Shown here piece after piece: positions 16,311 through 25,789 of a DNA stretch of 64,000 bases. This stretch comes from Paracoccus sp. SMMA_5_TC (GTDB taxonomy: Bacteria > Pseudomonadota > Alphaproteobacteria > Rhodobacterales > Rhodobacteraceae). The first letter of the stretch is position 1. Each line of letters starts with the position of its first letter. The stretch is from NCBI RefSeq assembly GCF_009696685.2, contig NZ_CP102356.1:109501-173500 (forward strand), read 5' to 3'. The position numbers and the translations under genes were made by a program. The notes beneath the pieces were generated by a model that was given only the letters and a program-made list of their open reading frames with translations, ran no database searches and was not told the DNA's origin.

Positions 16311-18581
16311 CTATCGCAGGATGACAAAGGGATCTTCGGTATCGACCGGCGGTTCGGTCAGGTCGTCGGCGGGACTGCGACCCACGCGCCGCACGCTGTA
16401 GCGAAAGCCGCGCCGCGCCGGATCGGCCAGCAGCACCGTCCAGCTTTGCAGCTTGAGGCCGGTGTCGGAAAACAGCATCGGCTTGCGCAGGGCCAGGCCG
16501 TTGTCGGGATCGGCATAGTCCAGCGTCACCATCACCCGCGCATAGCGCGCCCAGTCGACCATTTCCGCATCGACGATGATTTCCAGCGCATCGGCGCCGG
16601 TCGGCCCGACGGTGATCACGTCCCCCAGACGGCCACGATGGCTGCTGCGGTTTTCCGAGCCGTTGCGCCGCAGCACCTGCACGTCATAGGCAAAATCCAG
16701 CAGATCCTTGTCCGCCAACCGCACGGTCCAGGGGGCGGTGCGCGTGGTGCCGTCCAGCGTCAGGGTGATACGCTCGGTCAGGTCATGGGCGGGGTCGGCA
16801 TAAGTTGCGATGACCAGGATCGATTGCACGTCATTGGCGAAATCGCCGCGGCCGACGAAGGTGGTCGTCACCCGCGCCTCGAAGGGGCTGGTGATGGTCA
16901 GCGTCTCGGCGGCGTTCTCGTCGGCGGGCAAGGACAGGGTGGTGCCGTCGGTCATGCGATAGGTCCGCTCCACCCGATAGGGTCGGATCGGCCCGCCCGC
17001 CGGGACCGACACCAGCCAGCTGCCGGTGGGCTGGGCCTGCGACAGTGTCAGCGTCTTGACCGCGCCGCGCGCCGCCGGGTCGGGATAGGTCAGCGTGACA
17101 TCGACCGAGGCGACCTCGGGCGGCATCGGCGCCAGCAGCAGATCGACCTTCAGCTGTCCAAGCTGGGCGTAGCTGATGACCAGATATTCGCTGCTGGCGG
17201 TATTCCACCCCCCGGCCGGGGGATGTTCGGCCGTCACCATCGAGCCGACGAAATGGATCACCGTGCGATAGCGATAGTCCAGCTTGGGCGTGCGGTCGGT
17301 ATTCATGGCCAGCTCGAAGGCGAATTGCTGCGGTTCGCCGTTGCGGCTGAGCTGCAATTGCCGTTGCGTGCGGATGCGCCGGCCGCGGATGTCGTCGAAC
17401 TGGTCATAATCGACGAACACGCTGACGCTCTGGATCGGGTCGATCTGGAAATTGATGTTGGGCGCCACCGTCAAGCGCATGATCGGAATATTGGCCTGGC
17501 TGAGGTTGGCATAGACGATGGCGGCGGCGGTATCGGCGGGCGTCAGCTCGGCACCCAGGATCGCGTTGGCACCATGTTCGATCTGCACCACGTCGCGGCG
17601 GCTGATGGTGACATCGACGCTGCCGGTGTCTGTGGTGGTTTCGCGAAACCAGTAGCCGCGATCCTTTTCCGCGTCGGTTTCGTCCTCGGCGGGGATGGCG
17701 CGTTCAAAGAACCCCGGCAGGATGTTGTTCTGCAGGATGTTCATGGCCATGCGTTCCAGTTCCTGGGTCAGATCCTCGGACGGGTCGGCGTCGCGGAAAT
17801 CGCCGTCGTCGATTTCGACCGTCAGGCTGTGATGGCTGCTGCGAAAACTGGACAGCGTCGGCGGAGGATACCAGACCGGCCGCAGCACGATGCCGCCGCC
17901 CAGGGTGACATAGCGACGCATGATCGCGTTCTGTCGGGCCTGTTCCAGGAATTCTTGCCGATCCGCGCGGATGCGGATGGTCAGCGCCGGAATGCGGGCA
18001 ATCATCATCAGCCCCTGATAGCGGACCTGGATGGGCAGGACGCCCTCTTCCATGGTCTGGCGCAGCAGGCGGGCGCCGCTTTGGGTCAGCTGATAGGAAA
18101 AGCTGGCGCTGTTGACGCCCGTGGACATGATCGGGCAACTGCCCTGGGCGGCGATCTGCAGCTCCTCGCCAAAGGTGGTGGCAACCGCCGTGCCGCCGAT
18201 GAACTGAGGGGCATAACCCAGTTCGGGCTCGCCCGGAAGCACCGGCATGCCCAGAAAGCGAAAGCCGCGGTCGACCTCTTCTGCCAGGCGCTGGCGCAGG
18301 TGATCGCGGATGCGAGTCTGTTCGGCAAGCGAAATCGCCAGCCCCACCGTCATCTGCAACTGCCCGCGTTCGACATCGTCGTTTGGCGGCCGGGGCTGGG
18401 ACAGGTCGCGGACATAGGCGATCAGGTCCAGCATCGGCCGGCTGGTCGGGTCCCGGGGATCGGCGCGCAGGATCCGCGGCTTGCCCGAGACCATGTAGAA
18501 CTTGCGCGGGTTTTCGTCGTCGCGATACAGCACGACATCCGGCACCCCGGGAACCGTGAAACTGCCATAAAGGGAAAGCAT
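16311..18581 (-). CDS. Giant beta-repeat paralogue 5 (756 aa)
   Basis: The most divergent member of a five-protein family unique to this operon. The N-terminus (LYRDDENPRKFYMVSGKP, 18-35) matches the start of its sisters, though the GGFL motif is replaced (GQLQMTVGLAIS). The shared middle segment is clear: ASFSYQLTQSGARLL (159-173) followed by PIQVRYQGLM (183-192) and PALTIRIRAD (198-207). The C-terminal half holds four repeats marked by a Y-x-D strand end: Y392 (VDYDQFDD), Y499 (LTYPDPAARG), Y594 (ATYADPAHD) and Y689 (LDYADPDNG), about 95-107 residues apart. The last two are followed by W-T-V-L-L-A-D-P-type strands (WTVLLADPARRGFRYSV, 714-730). No signal peptide or catalytic motif. Probably a structural or binding protein; function unknown. 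Confidence 0.8.
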   Translation of the reverse strand: MLSLYGSFTVPGVPDVVLYRDDENPRKFYMVSGKPRILRADPRDPTSRPMLDLIAYVRDLSQPRPPNDDVERGQLQMTVGLAISLAEQTRIRDHLRQRLAEEVDRGFRFLGMPVLPGEPELGYAPQFIGGTAVATTFGEELQIAAQGSCPIMSTGVNSASFSYQLTQSGARLLRQTMEEGVLPIQVRYQGLMMIARIPALTIRIRADRQEFLEQARQNAIMRRYVTLGGGIVLRPVWYPPPTLSSFRSSHHSLTVEIDDGDFRDADPSEDLTQELERMAMNILQNNILPGFFERAIPAEDETDAEKDRGYWFRETTTDTGSVDVTISRRDVVQIEHGANAILGAELTPADTAAAIVYANLSQANIPIMRLTVAPNINFQIDPIQSVSVFVDYDQFDDIRGRRIRTQRQLQLSRNGEPQQFAFELAMNTDRTPKLDYRYRTVIHFVGSMVTAEHPPAGGWNTASSEYLVISYAQLGQLKVDLLLAPMPPEVASVDVTLTYPDPAARGAVKTLTLSQAQPTGSWLVSVPAGGPIRPYRVERTYRMTDGTTLSLPADENAAETLTITSPFEARVTTTFVGRGDFANDVQSILVIATYADPAHDLTERITLTLDGTTRTAPWTVRLADKDLLDFAYDVQVLRRNGSENRSSHRGRLGDVITVGPTGADALEIIVDAEMVDWARYARVMVTLDYADPDNGLALRKPMLFSDTGLKLQSWTVLLADPARRGFRYSVRRVGRSPADDLTEPPVDTEDPFVILR

Positions 18582-18596
18582 ACGGTTCTCCTTTTG

Positions 18597-19298
18597 CTAG
18601 GGGGCCGAAAATCCGGCCCAGAGAGACGGCGGCAGGCCGATGCCCCCGTCGCCGTCGGCGGCGCGGACCGGCCTCAGGGGTGCCAGAGCCAGTTCGCCGG
18701 TGACCCGACGACGGCTGTGAATGCTTTCCTGGCGGGATTCGTGGCGTATCTGGCCTGGCGCCAGGATCAGCCGCAGCCGCTGGTCGCTGAAGCCGGATTC
18801 GACCGCGCTGGAAATACCCTGCACGCGCAGCCGCATGGTTGCCTGCAGATGCGGCAGTCCGGCGTCCCAGTCGCGTGCCAAGGCGGCGCCCGCCTCGCCG
18901 ACGGGAACCTCGCCCGACAGAACGATGTCGCTGCCCTGCCAGTTCGGAGCGTCATGGCGGACCACCACGCCGGCGTCGGCAGACAGGGTCACGCTGAGAT
19001 CCAGCGCCGCCACCACCGGCGACAGGCGCAGCTGGTCGGGATCGCTGCCCAGCCAGGCCGCGATTATCTGCCGGCGCTGCATCGGCGGTGGGCAGGCGGT
19101 GAGCGGCAGATTGAAGAAACCGCCCAGGATCGCGCGTGGCTCGTGACGGGCGCCGCGCCCCATCACCGTCAGCGTGGCGCCTTCGGCCACACGCAATCGC
19201 AGCGGCAAGACATGGTGCAGCCCGAGATCGCCGTCGTCGTCAAATATCACCAGGTCGTCGCGATCGGGCGGCATCCGGGCAGAGGACAAGATCAGCAT
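18597..19298 (-). CDS. Short one-domain relative of the giant paralogues (233 aa)
   Basis: A 233-aa protein between the phospholipase-D gene and paralogue 5. Its N-terminus (VIFDDDGDLGLHHVLPL, 17-33, then ILGGFFNLPL, 57-66) matches the paralogues' FYYLP...GGFLTL signature in sequence and spacing. Residues ~95-175 correspond to the shared middle segment (LSPVVAALDLSVTLSADAG, VGEAGAALARDWDAGLP, LQATMRLRVQG). The whole C-terminal repeat region is missing, so it is either a natural single-module version, perhaps a cap or adaptor, or a truncated copy. It keeps a proper start and 15-nt spacing to its neighbours, which argues for a working gene. Confidence 0.65.
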   Translation of the reverse strand: MLILSSARMPPDRDDLVIFDDDGDLGLHHVLPLRLRVAEGATLTVMGRGARHEPRAILGGFFNLPLTACPPPMQRRQIIAAWLGSDPDQLRLSPVVAALDLSVTLSADAGVVVRHDAPNWQGSDIVLSGEVPVGEAGAALARDWDAGLPHLQATMRLRVQGISSAVESGFSDQRLRLILAPGQIRHESRQESIHSRRRVTGELALAPLRPVRAADGDGGIGLPPSLWAGFSAP

Positions 19299-19309
19299 CG
19301 ATAACCCCT

Positions 19310-20911
19310 CTATGATCCAGCCGGCACGCCGATATTGGCGGCAAGCATCAGGAACAGATCGGTGCCCCAGTTCTGGCGACTGTCGATTTCAAAGAGCGCA
19401 TCGGCGGCCAGGCGTTCGACCGTGGCCAGGGCCGGCACCGCCAGGGGCGTGCGGATGCGCTGCAGCACGCCCTGGCTGCCGCCCTCGGGGATGGCGAACC
19501 AGCGGTCCAGCGCCGATGCCAGATCAGGGGCGGGGGCACCGAAGATGCTGTCCCAGAGCTGGCGGCGAAAGGCGGGAACGGCGGCCTCGGCCTCGTCCAT
19601 GAAGGCAAAGCCGTGCTCGAAATCGGTGAATTGCGAGCGGACCGAGAAATTCGGCGAACCGACGAAAGCCCATTTGTCGTCGGCCAGCGCCAGCTTGCTA
19701 TGCACCACCTTGGCCGAGTGGTTGAAGATCCCGACCCGCGCCTTTTGCGCCGGGCCAAGGCCGCGCATCAGGTGAAAATTGATGGCGCGCGCCCGGGTCC
19801 AGGCGCCGATGTCGCTGGGCGGGTCGTTGGGATCGAAGCGCCCGGTGACCAGGATCACCCGGAAATCGTCGTCGGCCAGCAGGCGGGCGTTCAGCGCATC
19901 GCATAGCGGCGCCGAACTGAGCATCTGATCCTCGACATAGTAATAGGTTTCGGCCCCGGCGATGGCCGCGCGCCAGCCGCGATCAACCTCGAACACGCCG
20001 GCGGGGGCAAAGCTGCAAGGGTCGTTCATCGGCACCGGCGACAGGCCCAGCAGCGAGGGGAAATTGAACTGCGGCACCGTGCGCAGCGACTGGGCATGGA
20101 CCCGCCCGGCCGAGGCGCGACCGACGCTGCGCGCGGCGATGGCTGCGGTGGCGGCGGTGCGGTTGTCCAGGCTGATCGCGTGGGTGGCGCCGTTCAGCGT
20201 CACCGAAAACGACAGCGGCCGCACCGGGCGCGCCTGGATTTCGTTCCACATGTCGCGAAAGAAATCATGCGCGGGCTGGGACGCCGGCCCGGTCAGCCGC
20301 AGCTGCACATCGCGCCAGATCGGGTCGTGGCGGTCGTTCACGCAATCCAGCCCGCCGGTGAACACCGTCATCTGATCGTCGTTGCCGACCAGCGCCAGCT
20401 TGGCATGGACCGCGCCGGCGGGGTGGGACAGGGTGTTGCACATCACCTTGTCGGCCAGGGTCGGCTCGCTGCGCAATTCCTTGATGAAGCGCATCGTGCC
20501 GTAACTGGTGCGAAAGGCATCGGGCGCGCGCCCCTGCACCAGCGCCGAGGCCATCATTTCCGGAGCCAGCACCCAGCCCAGCACCCGCACGTCGATGCCG
20601 GCCCGCGACTTGGCCTTGAGCAGCGCCGTCATCTCGGGGCCGCCGGTCATCTTTTCCAGCGAGAACAGCGGCGTGAACCACCACCCCGCCAGCCAAAGGA
20701 TGGGGTGGCCGGCATTGGGCAGGGCGTCGATGGCGGCCTTGAGCCGGGCGAAATAGGCCGGGCCCATCAGCAGCGGTTCGACCTCGTTGGCCAGATGGAT
20801 CGGCACCACAGGCTGCGCCAGCGCCGCCCCCCCGGCCGATCCCAAGCTGCCGCTGCCCTGCACCGTTTCGCTGTCGAACATGTAGCGCTGTCTGTCGGTC
20901 TCGAAACTCAT
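19310..20911 (-). CDS. Phospholipase-D-superfamily protein
   Basis: A 533-aa protein with two PLD half-sites. The second HKD motif is canonical: H404-x-K406-x4-D411 followed by GSPN (418-421). The first (H169-x-K171) is followed by LALVGND, so the aspartate expected at 176 is a Gly and the nearest Asp is at 178; the downstream FTGGLD fits the usual GG/GS strand. PLD enzymes cleave or transfer phosphodiesters of lipids or nucleic acids. No signal peptide is visible, suggesting cytosolic action. The gene sits in the middle of the operon among the giant paralogues (15-nt and 11-nt gaps). In a conflict-type system a PLD enzyme would be a natural membrane- or nuclease-acting effector (inference). 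Confidence 0.85.
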   Translation of the reverse strand: MSFETDRQRYMFDSETVQGSGSLGSAGGAALAQPVVPIHLANEVEPLLMGPAYFARLKAAIDALPNAGHPILWLAGWWFTPLFSLEKMTGGPEMTALLKAKSRAGIDVRVLGWVLAPEMMASALVQGRAPDAFRTSYGTMRFIKELRSEPTLADKVMCNTLSHPAGAVHAKLALVGNDDQMTVFTGGLDCVNDRHDPIWRDVQLRLTGPASQPAHDFFRDMWNEIQARPVRPLSFSVTLNGATHAISLDNRTAATAAIAARSVGRASAGRVHAQSLRTVPQFNFPSLLGLSPVPMNDPCSFAPAGVFEVDRGWRAAIAGAETYYYVEDQMLSSAPLCDALNARLLADDDFRVILVTGRFDPNDPPSDIGAWTRARAINFHLMRGLGPAQKARVGIFNHSAKVVHSKLALADDKWAFVGSPNFSVRSQFTDFEHGFAFMDEAEAAVPAFRRQLWDSIFGAPAPDLASALDRWFAIPEGGSQGVLQRIRTPLAVPALATVERLAADALFEIDSRQNWGTDLFLMLAANIGVPAGS

Positions 20912-20926
20912 CGGAACGCCTCATGG

Positions 20927-23383
20927 TCAGGGGGTGGCGACGCGCAGCAGCACCAGGCTGGCATCGGTGGTCACGGGCGGCAGTTCGCGCTGTTCGCCGG
21001 TTTGCAGCAGCACGACGGTCTGGTAGGAAAAGCGCCGCTCGCCGCGCTGTTTCAGCCGCACCAGCCAGCGCGCCGGCTCGCTGCCCTCGACGAACAGGTT
21101 GGCGGTCTGGGCAAATTCCGGGTCGGCGTCCTGGGCGGTGTAGGACAGGTTGACCAGCAACCCGACGACGCCCAGCGTGGCCAGCGGCGGGCCGACATAG
21201 CGCAAGGTGACCTCCATCACATCGCCGGCCGGCACGCCAACCACTTGCAGCGTGTCGCTGAGCACGCGCCAGGGCAGGGTTTCGATCCCGCCGCTGGCAA
21301 AGATGCGGCGTTCGCGCAGCCGCACCTCGGGGCGCGGCTCGGCCGTGGGCAGGATCACTTGCACCGGCATGGCCTGCAGCGGCTCGGTCACCTCGATCCC
21401 GCCGCTGCCGACCAGGCTGCCGTTCTGGCGCACCTCGTAATCGACCAGGACCGAGCGCAGCTCGTCCAGCGGGTCCGACAGCATCACCGAAAACTGCGCT
21501 GCCGGCCGGCCCGGCACCGGCATCAGCACCAGATCGGTGGGGCGCAGCCCCTGCGGATCGGGGCGGATCTGTTCCGGCAGCGCAAGGCTGCGCCCGTCGG
21601 CAAAGATCGCCTCGGCGGCGATGCGCACGGAATCATTGGCATCGGCAAGGCGGACATGCACGGTCACGCCCGGCTGGCCGGGCAGCAGCACGAAACTGCG
21701 GCTGTCCTGGATCAGCCCGTCGGGATCGCTGTAGGTGACGCTGGCGCGCACCTCGGCCAGGTCGGGGGGCACCGCGCGCGGCAGCGCCAGGGTGATCGGC
21801 TGGCGCCGCGCCAGCATCGACGGATGCAGCGACAGCTGCCGCGCCTCGGTCGGGGTCCAGGGACCGGTCAGGGTCTGCCGGGTATCCCCAAGGCCGAAGC
21901 CCGGCAGGTAATGCAGCGTCAGCTGATATTCGTAGCCCATGCCGGCGCCGGGGTCGCGGGCAAAGACAAAGCTGGCGCGATCATCGGCACTGTCCAGGAT
22001 GAAATCGGCGGATTCGCGCGGCTGGCCGTCGGGCCGCCGGCCATAGCGCAGCCGCACCGTCATCGCCCGGATGCCTTCGGCGGCGAAATCGGTGCCGCCG
22101 GCGTCCACGTCGATGCGCAGCCGGGCAAAGAACGGGTGGTTCAGGCTGATCTTGTGGATGCGGCTACGGATCTCACGCTCGGATCCCATGAACAGCAGCG
22201 GGTTCTGCGGCCCGGTGGACCGCTGCATCGCCGTGGTGCGCGACAGGTCATAGACCACCTTGCGCAATTCGCGCTGTTGCAGGCGGCGCATGGTAAAGGT
22301 GGCGCGCGGGTGCCCCATGGCCGAGGATTGCGCCGCGACCTGGCTGTTGGCGGCCGGCGGCGGCGTGCCCTCGCCCGGCTCGGGGGGCGGGGTGTTGATG
22401 TCGGTGGGCCCGGCCATTTCGCGGCTGCTGATCGCCTGACCGATGGCCTGGCCGATCGCCGCCGGCATCCCCTGGCGGAACAGCCCGACCGAGCCGTCGC
22501 TGGCCGGCGCCGCGAACACCTCGCTTTCATTCACCGACGGATCGCCCAGCTTCAACGACGGCGCAAAGAAGGCGCCGGTGGCCAGTTCCTTGACCAGCGC
22601 GTCGATGCGGGTCTGCCGCTGGGCCAGCGCCTCGGGGGTGGATAATTCCAGGCTGCGCACGGTGTCGTCGATCCTGATCGACTGATTGTCGCGCAGCTCT
22701 TCGACGATGTTGTCGATTTCGCCGGCCACGACGATGGCGTTGAAGCCCAGCCGCGTGCGCAGGAAATCATAGACCCGCGCATAGTCGATTTCGATGCGCA
22801 GGCTTTCGACCTCGAGCAGGCCGGTATATTTCAGGTCGTAGATGGCGATCAGCGGCCGCGCCGCGCGGCCCTGTTCCAGAAGATCGGCGAAGAAGGCCGC
22901 GCCCTCTTCGCTGAGTTGCAGCGAGAACACCGCGCGATTGTCGCCGTCAAGATTGGGAACAGCGGTGCCGAATACCTTTTCGACCAGGCGCAGGCCGGTG
23001 GGGCCGGGGTCGCTGGCCGGCGGGCCGCTGCCGTCGGGGTTGATCGGGGCCACGCCGGTATCCAGCCCCGCCAGCCGCACCGAACCTTCGGTAAAGGGGA
23101 TCGAGACCAGCCGCGCCTGGCTGCCATACTGGCGGCGCAATTCGCGCAGCAACGGCTGTTCCAGCGCCCCCAGCCCGGTGGCGACGGCCAGCGTCAGAAA
23201 GCCGCCGGTCTGCAGATCCTGCGCCTGCCCGCCCTTTTCATAAAGCATCAGGTCGAACATCAGCCCGGCGCGGTCGCGCGGAATGGTCGGGTTCTGCGGC
23301 AGGTAAAAGAACACGTCGCGCTGGTCGGCGTCGCGATACAGCGTCACGCCCATAAGTTCGAACCGGGTATCGAGGTCCAGCAT
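20927..23383 (-). CDS. Giant beta-repeat paralogue 4 (818 aa)
   Basis: A family member with a clear N-terminal signature: LYRDADQRDVFFYLP (15-29), FDLMLYEKGG (43-52) and GGFLTLAV (60-67). The middle segment FSLQLSEEGAAFFADLLEQG then PLIAIYDLKYTG lies around residues 160-200. A helical insertion with a Pro/Ala/Gly-rich linker (PPPEPGEGTPPPAANSQ, about 340-355) separates it from the C-terminal beta repeats, which include LRYGRRPDG, VTYSDPDGLIQ, VDYEVRQNG and LSYTAQDADP stretches and the accompanying VHVRLADANDSVRIAAE and ARWLVRLKQRGERRFSY strands. No signal peptide, membrane segment or catalytic motif is seen. Function unknown. Confidence 0.8.
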   Translation of the reverse strand: MLDLDTRFELMGVTLYRDADQRDVFFYLPQNPTIPRDRAGLMFDLMLYEKGGQAQDLQTGGFLTLAVATGLGALEQPLLRELRRQYGSQARLVSIPFTEGSVRLAGLDTGVAPINPDGSGPPASDPGPTGLRLVEKVFGTAVPNLDGDNRAVFSLQLSEEGAAFFADLLEQGRAARPLIAIYDLKYTGLLEVESLRIEIDYARVYDFLRTRLGFNAIVVAGEIDNIVEELRDNQSIRIDDTVRSLELSTPEALAQRQTRIDALVKELATGAFFAPSLKLGDPSVNESEVFAAPASDGSVGLFRQGMPAAIGQAIGQAISSREMAGPTDINTPPPEPGEGTPPPAANSQVAAQSSAMGHPRATFTMRRLQQRELRKVVYDLSRTTAMQRSTGPQNPLLFMGSEREIRSRIHKISLNHPFFARLRIDVDAGGTDFAAEGIRAMTVRLRYGRRPDGQPRESADFILDSADDRASFVFARDPGAGMGYEYQLTLHYLPGFGLGDTRQTLTGPWTPTEARQLSLHPSMLARRQPITLALPRAVPPDLAEVRASVTYSDPDGLIQDSRSFVLLPGQPGVTVHVRLADANDSVRIAAEAIFADGRSLALPEQIRPDPQGLRPTDLVLMPVPGRPAAQFSVMLSDPLDELRSVLVDYEVRQNGSLVGSGGIEVTEPLQAMPVQVILPTAEPRPEVRLRERRIFASGGIETLPWRVLSDTLQVVGVPAGDVMEVTLRYVGPPLATLGVVGLLVNLSYTAQDADPEFAQTANLFVEGSEPARWLVRLKQRGERRFSYQTVVLLQTGEQRELPPVTTDASLVLLRVATP

Positions 23384-23404
23384 GGCAAGCTCCGGTTGCG
23401 GGGG

Positions 23405-25777
23405 TCACAGAGTCCTTAGCGAAATGATCAGTTGCAGGCCGTCGGTGCGGGTCTGCCAGTCGCTGACGGCACTGTCGCCGGTGCTGCGAAAGGCATGGGT
23501 GCGGAATTCGTAGCTCAGCGGCTGGCCGGGGCGGCGGATCAGCGTGGCCTGCGCGGTCAGCGGATCGCCGGGGCCAAAGAACAGTTCGGTCAGGCGCGGT
23601 TGGCCGGTTTCGTCGGGGGCGCGCAATTCGACCAGCACCGCGTCGAGCCCCGCCGCGGCCAGATCGCCGCCGATCAGGCGCAACGTCAACAGGTCTGGGC
23701 GCGCCGCGTCGGTGCCGACGATGTGGATGGTTTCCGGAGTTTCCACCCAATCGCCGCGCGACACGATGCCGCCTTCGCGCACGGTGGCGCGGATGCGCAC
23801 CTGCTGTCGCGCCGGGTCGAGGATCGACCAGCGCAGGGTCAGGGCGGCAAAGGGCGGCGTCAGCGTCGCGCGAAAGCTGCGGGCATAGGCGGCGGCGGGA
23901 TCGTTGTATTCCACCTCGACATCGATCCCCTCGACCGAGGGGGACAGCACGTTGGGTTGCACGATCAGCTGGCGTTCGCCGCGAAATGGCGCGTCCAGCG
24001 TGTGCAGGGGCGCGCGCGCCTGGTCGCTTGCGGCGGTCCAGGTGCCGCCCTCGGCAAAGACATAGGTCGGGCGCAGGTCGAAGCGGCCAAAGCCTTTTTC
24101 CCGGGTGCGGATCGGCCAGTCGGCGCCTTCGGGCGCCACCTCGGCCACCGGCCGGTCAAAGGGCGCCAGCAGGCGAAAGCGGCGCTCGGCCGCAAACCCG
24201 CCCGAGTCGGTGCGAAACCGGGCCTCGACGCCGATTTCGCGCACATCCGCCGGGATGCGGCCCGGGCGCAGCACCAGCCGACGATAGCCGAAATCGCCGC
24301 GCGGATCGATCATCACCGCCCGGGTGCTAGACGTTTGCCGCGGGGTGACATAGCGGCTGGCATCGACGGTCGCATCGACCGGATCGTCGAATTCATAGGT
24401 AATGTCATAGCTGACCGCCATGCTGGGCCGGCCGTTGCGCAGAAAGGCCAGCAGCCGGTGGCGCTCGCCGCCGGGACGACAGATCAGCGGCGGCTTGATT
24501 TCGGGCGGGCGCTGCGGGTCGTCGTCGCCATAGCTCATGCTGACGACGGCCTGGCGCAGGTTCAGTTCGGCAAAAACCGCGTCCTCGGGCAAGGACACGA
24601 TGGCTTCGACCCGGTCGAAAAACGCCGATGCGGTGCCCAGGTTGATGACAGTGGTGTGGCTGGCGTGGTCCTGTGGCGCAATCAGCGTCTGCAGAAAGGC
24701 CTGCGGCGCGTCGGTGCGGGTGCTGGGCATGCGCGCGTCATAGCGGAACTCGCCCGACAGATCGGCGGTCTCGTGCTGGAATTTCAGCGTCAGCCCCAGT
24801 GATCCGCCGGTCGCTGCCGCAGCGGCGGCATTGCCGGCAGCGGCCGCGCCCCCGCCTGCGGCCGCCCCCGCGCCGCCAAGCGCGGCAATGGCCTGGCCCA
24901 GCCCCTGGCCCGGCGCCGGCTGCGGCGGCTGCGGCAGGCTGGGGCGGAAAAGGGTCTGGATGATGTCCTCCTTGAACAGGGCGAGTGCGCGGGCCTCGGC
25001 CTCGCGCGCGGCATCGGCATCAAGCAGGATCGAACTTTCGATCTGCACCGCATTCGTCTGCACCAGCTGGTCGATCGCGGCCGAGACATCGGCGCGGAAC
25101 CATTGCACCTGGCCTTGCAGCCCGCCGCCGAAATGCTGGCGCAGCTTGTCCATATCGGCGCGGACAACCACCTGCACCGCCGGCGACAGCCCCTGAAAGC
25201 TCAGCTCATAGACCACGCCCACCGGCATGCCGCCATTCTCGAACATGCCCGACATGAAGGCCGCGCCGCGGTCGCTGAGCGAGATCGAAAAGATCGCCTG
25301 CAAATCGCCCAGCAGCGCCGGCCGGCCCGCCCCCAGCACCGCGGTGACAAAGCGCGGCCGCCCGGCCGCCGGCTCGCCCGCGCCGGTGTCGCCGCCTGCG
25401 CTGACCGCATCCAGCGCGATCAGGCTGACCTTGCCCTCGGAATAGGGGATCGGCGACAGCGTCACCCGGTCCTCGTCGTCAAGCGACAGCGCCCGCGCCA
25501 CCGCCTTGCGCGCCCGCCGCAACGCCGCATCGTCATGACGGCAATTGACGCCCAGGGTCAGAAAGCCGCCGCCCATTTCCTGCGGAATCTGCGTGCCGCC
25601 CAGGAAACTGTGGACCAGCGCCTCGGTATAGATCCACAGGTCGAACATCGGCCGCCGGCCGGGGCCGATGGCCAGACGCGGGTCTGCGGCGCTGTAATAC
25701 CACAGCAGCGGATCCTCATGATCGGGGAACAGGATGATGCCGTCTGCTTCGACATGCGGGGTTTCGAAACTCAGCAT
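23405..25777 (-). CDS. Giant beta-repeat paralogue 3 (790 aa)
   Basis: N-terminal signature: LFPDHEDPLLWYYSAADP (16-33), MFDLWIYTEA (44-53) and GGGFLTLGV (69-77). The shared middle segment IFSISLSDRGAAFMSGMFENGG then VGVVYELSFQGLSPAVQVVVRAD lies at about 165-210. An Ala/Gly-rich low-complexity linker (alternating GG and AAA runs, roughly residues 295-330) precedes the C-terminal repeats (SYGDDDPQRPP, VEYNDPAAAYARSF, LRWSILDPARQQVRIRA, LVELRAPDETGQ). No signal peptide or catalytic motif. It sits 12 nt downstream of paralogue 2 and 21 nt upstream of paralogue 4, so the two are surely co-transcribed. Confidence 0.8.
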   Translation of the reverse strand: MLSFETPHVEADGIILFPDHEDPLLWYYSAADPRLAIGPGRRPMFDLWIYTEALVHSFLGGTQIPQEMGGGFLTLGVNCRHDDAALRRARKAVARALSLDDEDRVTLSPIPYSEGKVSLIALDAVSAGGDTGAGEPAAGRPRFVTAVLGAGRPALLGDLQAIFSISLSDRGAAFMSGMFENGGMPVGVVYELSFQGLSPAVQVVVRADMDKLRQHFGGGLQGQVQWFRADVSAAIDQLVQTNAVQIESSILLDADAAREAEARALALFKEDIIQTLFRPSLPQPPQPAPGQGLGQAIAALGGAGAAAGGGAAAAGNAAAAAATGGSLGLTLKFQHETADLSGEFRYDARMPSTRTDAPQAFLQTLIAPQDHASHTTVINLGTASAFFDRVEAIVSLPEDAVFAELNLRQAVVSMSYGDDDPQRPPEIKPPLICRPGGERHRLLAFLRNGRPSMAVSYDITYEFDDPVDATVDASRYVTPRQTSSTRAVMIDPRGDFGYRRLVLRPGRIPADVREIGVEARFRTDSGGFAAERRFRLLAPFDRPVAEVAPEGADWPIRTREKGFGRFDLRPTYVFAEGGTWTAASDQARAPLHTLDAPFRGERQLIVQPNVLSPSVEGIDVEVEYNDPAAAYARSFRATLTPPFAALTLRWSILDPARQQVRIRATVREGGIVSRGDWVETPETIHIVGTDAARPDLLTLRLIGGDLAAAGLDAVLVELRAPDETGQPRLTELFFGPGDPLTAQATLIRRPGQPLSYEFRTHAFRSTGDSAVSDWQTRTDGLQLIISLRTL

Positions 25778-25789
25778 CGGCGTCCTCCC

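Noticed and set aside
20096..22645. 849-codon + strand open frame opposite PLD and paralogue 4
   Set aside because: Composition is His/Arg/Gln-rich and typical of antisense frames in high-GC DNA; no domain visible.
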